Assembly (NCBI RefSeq): GCF_043290135.1
Contig: NC_134704.1
Location: forward strand, 10,039,501-10,103,500
From: Rhipicephalus microplus
Lineage: Eukaryota; Arthropoda; Arachnida; Ixodida; Ixodidae
Direction of reading: 5' to 3'
DNA: 64,000 nucleotides
A program made the translations under genes and the position numbers. The notes under the pieces are model-generated. The model ran no database searches and was not told where the DNA came from. It was given only the letters and a program-made list of their open reading frames with translations. This document shows, in pieces, positions 57,213 to 64,000 of the stretch. Within the stretch, counting starts at the first letter, position 1. Each line of letters starts with the position of its first letter.

Positions 57213-57372
57213 CTAGTTGGTTCATACTTGAAAAATTGAATTTCTGCGCAAACTTGAAGAAAAAAAAAACACAAGGGAGCAGGAAAGAGCGCGGAATTCT
57301 GTGCTCTTTCCTGTCTCTCGTGTGTTTTTTTTTTTTTCTTCAAGTTTGTGCAGCAATTCAATTTTTCAACTA
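57213..57372. repeat. Fold-back element, copy 3 (longest hairpin of the family)
   Basis: Starts CTAGTTGGTTCATACTTGAA. Left arm TTGAAAAATTGAATTTCTGC...CAGGAAAGAGCGC and right arm GTGCTCTTTCCTG...GCAGCAATTCAATTTTTCAA pair over about 65 nt around a short GGAATTCT loop. Confidence 0.75.
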
Positions 57373-57732
57373 CAGATGAATATGCCTTATATGTGGTTTA
57401 GCCCGAGTTACACCAAGCAGAGGTGACAGCGTACGATCCCAGCCTACGACACTGCAGCGTACAACAGCTCGCTCTAAACACGAAACGCGTGGACAGCGTG
57501 GCACACTCCATGCAGGCACAGCGAAAGCCGCAGGACTCATCTTTCTAGAGGCTTTATAAACTTCTCTGGGGTGGCTGGTACAAACCCAGTGGCAAGGTAC
57601 CCACTATGTCATAAACCACCAGAATTCTAGGAAGTATGTCACTACGTACTGTGCGTGCGGCACACCAGCGCACCAGGTCGCCCGACTTGCAGCGATGAAT
57701 TTACGGCCCGAACCACACGTATACCTCCTAGA
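57373..57732. other. Intergenic, no gene recognised
   Basis: No signal recognised. Confidence 0.45.
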
Positions 57733-57747
57733 CTTCAGGGAAGAAAT

Positions 57748-57985
57748 TGACTGATATGTGGTGTTTAACGTCCCAAAACCACTATATGATTATGAGAGAC
57801 GCCGTAGTGGAGGGCTCCGGAAATTTAGACCACCTGGGGTTCTTTAACGTGCACCCAAATCTGAGCACACGGGCCTGCAACATTTCCGCCTCCATCGGAA
57901 ATGCAGCCGCCGCAGCCGGGATTCGAACCCGCGCCCTGCGGGTCAGCAGCCGAGTACCTTAGCCACTAGACCACCGCGGCGGGGC
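57748..57985 (-). mobile_element. Ruka SINE, full length, intact head
   Basis: The head reads (minus) CCGCGGTGGTCTAGTGGCTA, B box GGGTTCGAATCCCGG. A perfect 15-bp target duplication CTTCAGGGAAGAAAT flanks it (57733-57747 and 57986-58000). The best preserved copy in the window. Confidence 0.93.
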
Positions 57986-58000
57986 CTTCAGGGAAGAAAT

Positions 58001-58640
58001 GCCGCTGCACAACTTTGTGTAATATGTATTGACGCCGTAGGGCAGACTTAGACCACAAAGGATTATTCAACATTCAGAATGTCACCTACGTTGTGAAACC
58101 CTTTCCTTCAGACACGTGTGGTGCATACTGCTGGGATCGCGCTTGGGCCGAAAACGGGAGCGGTATTTGCTGTGCTACGAACCAGTCGCCGAAGGGTTGC
58201 TAGCCTGCTGAAAGTCGTTCCAGCACGGGTATTGTCATTCCAAAGGCAGGAAGTACGGCGCCCTGCACTCCAGCGTCGCACGGTGTTCGACGAGAAAATC
58301 ACAATGTGTTTCGGTCGCGACATCTTTCCTCGGAAGAACAGCGGCGTCGATTTGGTTGCCGACCTGTCTCAATATTTGAGCGCAGTGATCGGTGGTCCTT
58401 TTGATGCGTCGGTACATGCGTGGGACCCATCACCTTAGCGACCTTCTCACGCCAGTGAAGGGACAACGTGGGGCCACAGTTGAACCTTGGCGACTCCGCC
58501 CCAGCTAAGGACGCAGACGTGGGCGAGTGCGAGTGGCCCCGACGAAAGTGTTGTGTGTCCTGGGATTGAACATTGCAATTTGGAGCCCTTTCACTCATCT
58601 ACAGATCTGGGGAAAGGAGACTCTTTATAAGCAGCCCTTC
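58001..58640. other. G+C-rich stretch with open frames on both strands, unidentified
   Basis: An ORF at 58118-58438 (+) and ORFs at 58235-58598 (-) overlap. Composition differs from the A+T-rich surroundings, but neither translation shows a domain and no splice pattern decides between strands. CTCTTTATAAGCAGCCCTT at 58619 resembles a TATA-box region. It could be part of an unrecognised LTR element or a host exon. Confidence 0.3.
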
Positions 58641-60394
58641 CGGGCTACTTCAGATAACTTTTTTTTCGGCATAGGGCTTTCGGACACGATATTGTCATAA
58701 TATAGTTCTCAATTTCTCCTCTATGTAAATGAACCTCTGTATCAGATCTCCCTAAGAACGTGTGTTCTTCCCTGAAAGATGGGCTAAACGGGTCCGTTGG
58801 CGGCGTCCAGCTGCCGGACTCGTAGCCCGACCTCTCCCGCACGTCCTTTATTTCTAGAATATAGCATTCGACGCTAACGCACGCAAGAGATCCCGTACGT
58901 AGCGCAAGATTGCGGTGCTTGTTGAAGCGAGAGCCGTTCACTTCGAATTTTTATAATCGTCAGTTTACATTGTTAAACGCCTGCATTCCCAAATATCGGT
59001 TGTATTTAATTTAAATTTGAGTAATTAGGCTTCTCCAGCTGTATACTGCCGATAAAATAGCTACGTTTTTTTAGATACACTGTCGACTCGAGGTGCAGAA
59101 GGCCTAATAAAACATTTTACAAGGTTCGCTCATGTTTTAGGTAGCGGCGCAGACATTCGCTTGTCCCCAAGATACAGCGTATGCAGTTACGAGTCACGCT
59201 GAGCCAGTTAATAGGGGGATGCTCGATTACGGCATACATCTATAGAATAGGATGTGTTTCGTGCTGTCAGGCGAAACTCTGAACCAAACGCAATGGAGAC
59301 TCAGAAGTGGTGACTTCGAGTCAACTCGATATAGTGGCGCACTTGAGGATCCTATACAGTGCATATAGTGTTCTTATAGCTAGACTGCGCCGTAGGCGCT
59401 TGCGTTTGCGTTGGCGAAAATGTTTTCTGCTGTACTAAAGGTCCACCACTTGGCAGGCAGTGCGTTCCGTTGTAGTGTCCGCGCCGAGAAGCGCGCTAAC
59501 GCTAACGGAATCGTCTTGCGATCTAATACCAATGACTAATCTAATGTGCCGTAATATGAGTGCTGAAGTTTCGTCAGACCACAAGTTACTCTTGAAACAC
59601 CTGTGTAATCAACGTTCTTGGTAAATTCATGACGTGTATACGTAGCTGCTCCATTGACGAAAACACGTTGAACCATCTCGTAACGCTTGGCTCAAAGCCA
59701 ATAAATGCCACACTCCTCGACTGCTTTCAATGAAACCAATCCCCAGTGATCGGCCGATTTTTTTTTCCCGTTTGTGCATTCGCAACACCGGTTACGGACA
59801 CCAGTGACGACGGCGGGCAATCACGCCACCGAAATAGGATAGTGTTGTAATCTCGTAAGAGCTTTTGCTGTAAAGCTTGGCCATCACTTGCAATCTACGC
59901 CACAAATTCTATTGTAGATAGTCATCGCCTATACCCAAACGTTCGGACACCTTTATCTGCTGTGTGTCTGCGATGTGATATCGGCCATCTTTTGCGACAC
60001 AACATAACATTCTGCTCTGTAAATATCTAGCTGGCATTCTTCATCCGCTGTGAAGCGGTAATTTTCGTAACGCCTATATACCTATATGAACTTCAGTGTC
60101 GCATCTCCTTTTCATGTAATTCAAGAAACATATTTAGTTGCCGATTTATTTTTAAGAATAACTTCCCTTGTACTATAATATATACACGCGTACAGCTACT
60201 TCTTCGTTTTATATCCCTGTTCTCGTCTTTTTAACGCCGCTTCAAGTTATGCTCCAGACTAACTGACAATTACAAGTCTCGTTATTTTTACCAAGGTCAT
60301 AATGACTGATGTTCCATTCAACCTGAACCAATCGCAGTGGTACTTATATTATTTGAATTCATTTAGGTAGAGAGTTCTTTCTTCTGGCCTACAT
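58641..60394. other. Intergenic, no gene recognised
   Basis: A minus-strand ORF at 58645-58941 has no domain. No repeat structure is recognised. Confidence 0.45.
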
Positions 60395-60595
60395 TCAATC
60401 GCCCCGGCCTTGGCCTAGTTTTATGATGCCCAAATGTCACAGGATTAATGCCGGTCGTGGAGGCCACTTTTTCGATGGATGCGAAAATCCTCGAGAATCG
60501 TGAACTTACACGTAGGTACACGTTAACAAAACCCCGCGTGGTCGAAATTACCGGAGCCCTTCCCTACGGCGTCTCCTTAAACCCGAAGAATTAAT
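60395..60595 (+). repeat. Old Ruka-related SINE
   Basis: CGCCCCGGCCTTGGCCTAG (decayed A box), AGGATTAATGCCGGTCG (decayed B box), TACACGTTAACAAAACCCC, GTGGTCGAAATTACCGGAGC and CTACGGCGTCTCCTTAAAC in the Ruka order. Confidence 0.6.
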
Positions 60596-61142
60596 ATTTC
60601 TGGCCTACTAAGGCAGCTTTCATAAATTGCAGCGCAAATATATTGGGAAATCATCTGCATGAAAGGTAGCGTCACCGTAAAGCAGAAAAATATAAAAACC
60701 ATTAATCACAAAAAAAAAACGCCATTCCCGAGCTTTTTTTTTTTTTTTTGTTGCGTCCAACAGGTATCGACAATAAATTACCGCGGAGGGTATGGTAAGG
60801 TACTTCCCGGGTTGGAGCAGCTGTCGCGTACCTGCGCAACTAGCAGCGTTCGGCATCACATTCTGAAAAGGCGTGTATATCAAAACTGTTTGAAGCTAAG
60901 CCATGTACGGCTCTACGCACATGGCTCTGCTTTGACGCCAAAAGCAGTAAGTCGCATGGTGCAGATGGATAATCGGTACTCTAAGCATTTGATGCCTTCC
61001 CCGAAGTTATCGCGTAGTTTATAACAGTCTTTACGGGCGTGAGAACTTACAGTTTTAGCAAAACACAGCGAATAACTGTGCATTCACTGGTGTAACTATG
61101 GTGCAAACGCCTTTCTGAAATTTTCCGCTTTTGCATGTGTGT
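60596..61142. other. Intergenic, no gene recognised
   Basis: Poly-A and poly-T runs at about 60711-60719 and 60736-60749. No gene signal. Confidence 0.45.
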
Positions 61143-61492
61143 ATCATCATCATCATCAGCCTGACTACGTCCACTGCAGGACAAAGGCCTCTCCCATGTT
61201 CCGCCAGTTAACCCGGTCCTGTGCTTGCGGCTGCCAATTTATACCCGCAAACTTCTTAATCTCATCTGCCCACCTAACCTTCTGTCTCCCCCTAACCCGC
61301 TTCCCTTCTCTGGGAATCCAGTTAGTTACCCTTAATGACCAGCGGTCATCCTGTCTATGCACTACATGCCCGGCCCATGTCCATTTCATCTTCTTTATTT
61401 CAACTATGATATCCTCAACCCCCGTTTGTCCCCTAATCCACTCTGCTCTCTTCTTGTCTCTTAAGGTTACACCTACCAATTTTCTTTCACTC
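61143..61492 (-). mobile_element. RTE-like LINE 3' fragment
   Basis: The 3' tail ATCATCATCATCAGCCTGAC and the C-terminal ORF region (minus strand: RKLVGVTLRDKKRAEWIRGQ ... ending FVLQWT) match the 708-2165 element closely, with the frame intact. It is truncated at about 61492, much shorter than that copy. Confidence 0.85.
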
Positions 61493-63224
61493 ACCAGAGA
61501 AGGATTGGCCACCCTGGTGCAGTATCTGGCCACTACCTCCCACATGCATACGTCAAATAACATGTGTGTATACACCCGCGCAAATGCAAACACAAGCACA
61601 AACGCAAGCACGAACATCAAGTATAGTAGAACCCCGCCCTTACAAACACACATCGATAAAATTTTCTGGCTACGCCTCTGTAAGCTTTGCGCGAATACAC
61701 GGCCATCTGATGGCTCCGAGCATCTCTTTACGTGTCGTCTTATTGGACAGCATCTACAACGCATACAAGGCGCTCTGCAACGGGCGCCACTGGCATAAGG
61801 CATATGCAGGGTCCAACATTGGGAGGGGGGAGGGAATTTGTAACTGCAGCACTCCTCACCTTGCCAACAAGCTTCGCAAGAGAAGCAAAAAAAAATTAGC
61901 AGTGGCTTAGTTCAGCTATGCCACGATTACTTAGCGTGAGCTAAAGCGTGTAAACTTGGGCAAGTCGGTAGACCAACGCCTCCTATATTTAGATGTCCGC
62001 CGCGTGAGAACAAAAACAGCTGCCACACCCTTTCTCACCTTCATTTTATATTACTCTCGGTCTTTAGCATAACCTGTGATTGACGGTGCAACAACTCGAC
62101 ATTTTGCATAGCCTCCGAAACAGTCGTCCATAGTTGCAGATCTTGAATAACTCTCGAGTGACGCGGTTCTAGGAGCCACAAGTAAAAAATGCCGTGATAA
62201 TAGGGTCGGTCACGAGCGCCACTGCGCGGCACCTGCCCAAAACTGAAGGCAAGACGACTCCGCTGGCAACACGAGCCATTCGTCAGGCATCTTAATACAG
62301 GAGGCGTTGGTAGGACATAAAGGAATATACGAACAGCGCAATCTAAAAGTAGTTACAGCGTAACTACAAAAGCGCAAAAAGAAGGATAGAAAAGAGCACT
62401 GACTTTCAACCATCTTGTTCGTATATTCAGTGATCTGAAGGGGCGCCGCTAAACTCAACGTTTTACGCATGACACTAATTACCAGCGTCAATCATTTAAT
62501 GTGACACAGCCTTACACAAAGATCGCACACATATAGTGAACGGACTGTTTATGACGTCCATCTCGACGGTCCGAGTCCCACTGGCGCTTTCGCTAAGTTT
62601 CACCGCATCTGAGTCAGTCAATCCTGGCTACGCCACCTTGCTAGACGTTCCTCCCTTTGCTCCGGTGTCTCCGCAGCACGTTCAGTCTTATTGGTTCATC
62701 CTACCCTCAACCACAAATTGCCAGGCAGCTACTTAGGAATCCGATAAGTCAAGTTTCTCTGCTATTCTTCGCGGCTGAGTAGCAATTTATGTACTGATTT
62801 ATGTACGTAGCAAAGCGGGCAATTTATGGATGTAGCGCCGCGGCAGGTGCGATTAAAGAGCGAAAAGCGTTGTTCAAGGGGCACAAGCCGCGGGTTACGA
62901 TGAGAACGCCTCTGCCGCGGCTACGACGCCACTCCTCCGGAAGACCGGCGAGGCGCCCGCTTTCACTGCTCCTCGCGCACGCGCAGAACGGCTCTTGCAC
63001 GCACGCGCGAAACTGCTTTGGCTCGACCAATGTAAATAACGCAACAAAACAAAATAGCACGCTTCCCTTAATGGCCTACCATAAGACACCGGGTGAAATT
63101 CAGAAGGGAACAGCTCTCTGAATGTTATCTCAGTAGTCCTCTGCTGCCATTGTCGTAAAAACATGCATGGACATAACATTGAACATAAAGACTAGACGTC
63201 CGCCTCCTCAGAAGAATATGGTAG
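61493..63224. other. Intergenic, no gene recognised
   Basis: ORFs that run from the LINE fragment into 61493-61803 are fusion artefacts. A G+C-rich patch at 62820-63010 has overlapping ORFs on both strands without domains. Confidence 0.45.
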
Positions 63225-63440
63225 AAGTGGAGGGACTTTCATCTGCCCCCTCGTGCGGACTCCTATGCGTTGCGCTTATGTCCACAGTATTTGCCACCAA
63301 CACCAACAGATTATGCTCAGTGTCGCGGTGGTGTTTACCACAGTTACCCCAAACAATATTGTCCCAACCGCTGGTTTCGTTATTGCAGTTCAATCGAGCT
63401 TCACTCAGAAAACTGTGACACGTTTTACTACAAGTGCTAA
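63225..63440 (+). CDS. Candidate terminal exon of a cysteine-rich peptide
   Basis: A frame of 71 codons ends TAA at 63438-63440 and contains no Met, so it could only be an exon. Six cysteines fall near its C-terminus, in the segments LCPQYL, YAQCRGG, QYCPN, RYCSS, ENCDT and a final YYKC just before the stop. Acceptor-like sites are GTCCACAG at 63287 and CACCAACAG at 63309. Spacing and a C-terminal Cys suit small disulphide-rich secreted peptides, which ticks make in numbers, but no signal-peptide exon is seen and no family is recognised. Larger ORFs overlap it in other frames. Confidence 0.25.
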   Translation, partial: KWRDFHLPPRADSYALRLCPQYLPPTPTDYAQCRGGVYHSYPKQYCPNRWFRYCSSIELHSENCDTFYYKC

Positions 63441-64000
63441 GCGCAGGCCTCACCTGAATTTCTGTGAGCCTTCGCGATTCTTTCAGACTGTTTCGACAAG
63501 ACTGCGAGCACTTCGCGGTTATAGCGTTTATCCTGGAGCTAACGCGAGCATTGGCGATTACACAGCGGTGCTCGACCACGCCAGCGTGAAATACGACGTG
63601 TTTCAGCTCCGATCACATTACCGACGACTGTGTTCGCCGCCATCATTGCCCTGCGAGCGGTGGTGTCTTTTCTTTTTCTCAGGGTGGGGGGGGGGAGGGG
63701 GTCAAAGGTTTGTCCTATACAGAGTCTGGTATTTCAACATTGAGTTTTACTTTATTCACGACCAGAATTATGTGACATATTGCACTTGCAATATGTTTCT
63801 CATAAGGGTGATTTTCTACCAGTCCTTATGTTAAATATATGACCGGTCGTGAGTATCGCTACCAGTCGAGCATGACAACCCAGGTTGCCAATATTAATTT
63901 AATAAACGAAAAACTGGATGACCATAAATCAGGGCATCTTGATTTAAGGCATCTGGGGGTAACCATTTTTTTGCGCTGTAAACCTCAAAATGCGAAGAAA
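63441..64000. other. Intergenic, no gene recognised
   Basis: Poly-G run near 63685-63700. The ORF at 63253-63834 overlaps the candidate Cys exon in another frame and has no domain. Confidence 0.45.

Noticed and set aside
61165..61803. 212-codon minus ORF as a new gene
   Set aside because: Its C-terminal half is the RTE-like LINE end and the N-terminal half is unrelated flank; a chance fusion.

Overview
This is a nuclear window from an arthropod genome, almost certainly a hard (ixodid) tick. The main reason is at least seven copies or pieces of a tRNA-headed SINE that I recognise as tick Ruka (head with CGGTGGTCTAGTGGCTAAGG, tail of CAAT/ATTG repeats). It is accompanied by RTE-like and RNase H-bearing LINEs, Penelope-like GIY-YIG remnants, Ty3/Gypsy-like pieces and long (AT)n, (GT)n and (GTT)n arrays. 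Introns are large and A+T-rich with ordinary GT-AG borders. I see no bacterial features such as operons or Shine-Dalgarno sites.

Host genes. The backbone is two tandem paralogues of a major facilitator transporter on the + strand, most like SLC18B1 (vesicular polyamine transporter family, by recollection). Copy A enters from the left; only its last two coding exons lie here (5525-5618 and 14160-14228), separated by an 8.5 kb intron full of transposons. Copy B is complete. I assembled 13 coding exons between 21885 and 40053 whose phases all agree, giving a 460-residue protein. The penultimate exons of A and B are both 94 nt, have the same phase and share 19 of 31 residues.

Layout. 1-2220: tRNA-headed repeats, one apparently broken by a 5'-truncated RTE-like LINE. 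2222-4624: a short LTR element with a PBS-like site and a 654-codon Gag-like ORF but no pol, lodged in a TA array. 5525-14228: 3' end of transporter A, whose last intron holds Ruka, a decayed EN-RT-RNase H LINE (about 7.5-11.6 kb) and a Penelope-like fragment. 14.2-21.7 kb: intergenic, with a second Penelope-like fragment, Ruka, the 3' end of a Gypsy element (integrase, polypurine tract, LTR) and a tRNA-Ala-headed SINE, ending in 222 bp of (AT)n(GT)n just upstream of copy B. 21.9-40.1 kb: transporter B, with a Ruka dimer, a Ruka inside an RTE fragment and further repeats in its introns. 40.2-64 kb: gene-poor, with fold-back (hairpin) elements, Ruka copies, an RNase H LINE fragment and microsatellites. 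A possible cysteine-rich terminal exon lies near 63.3 kb.

Most of the sequence is mobile-element debris. The points most worth following are the transporter duplication, the gag-only LTR element, the fold-back family sharing CTAGTTGGTTCAT, the SINE dimer inside one target duplication and the six-cysteine ORF. All family names come from reading and memory; no database search was run.
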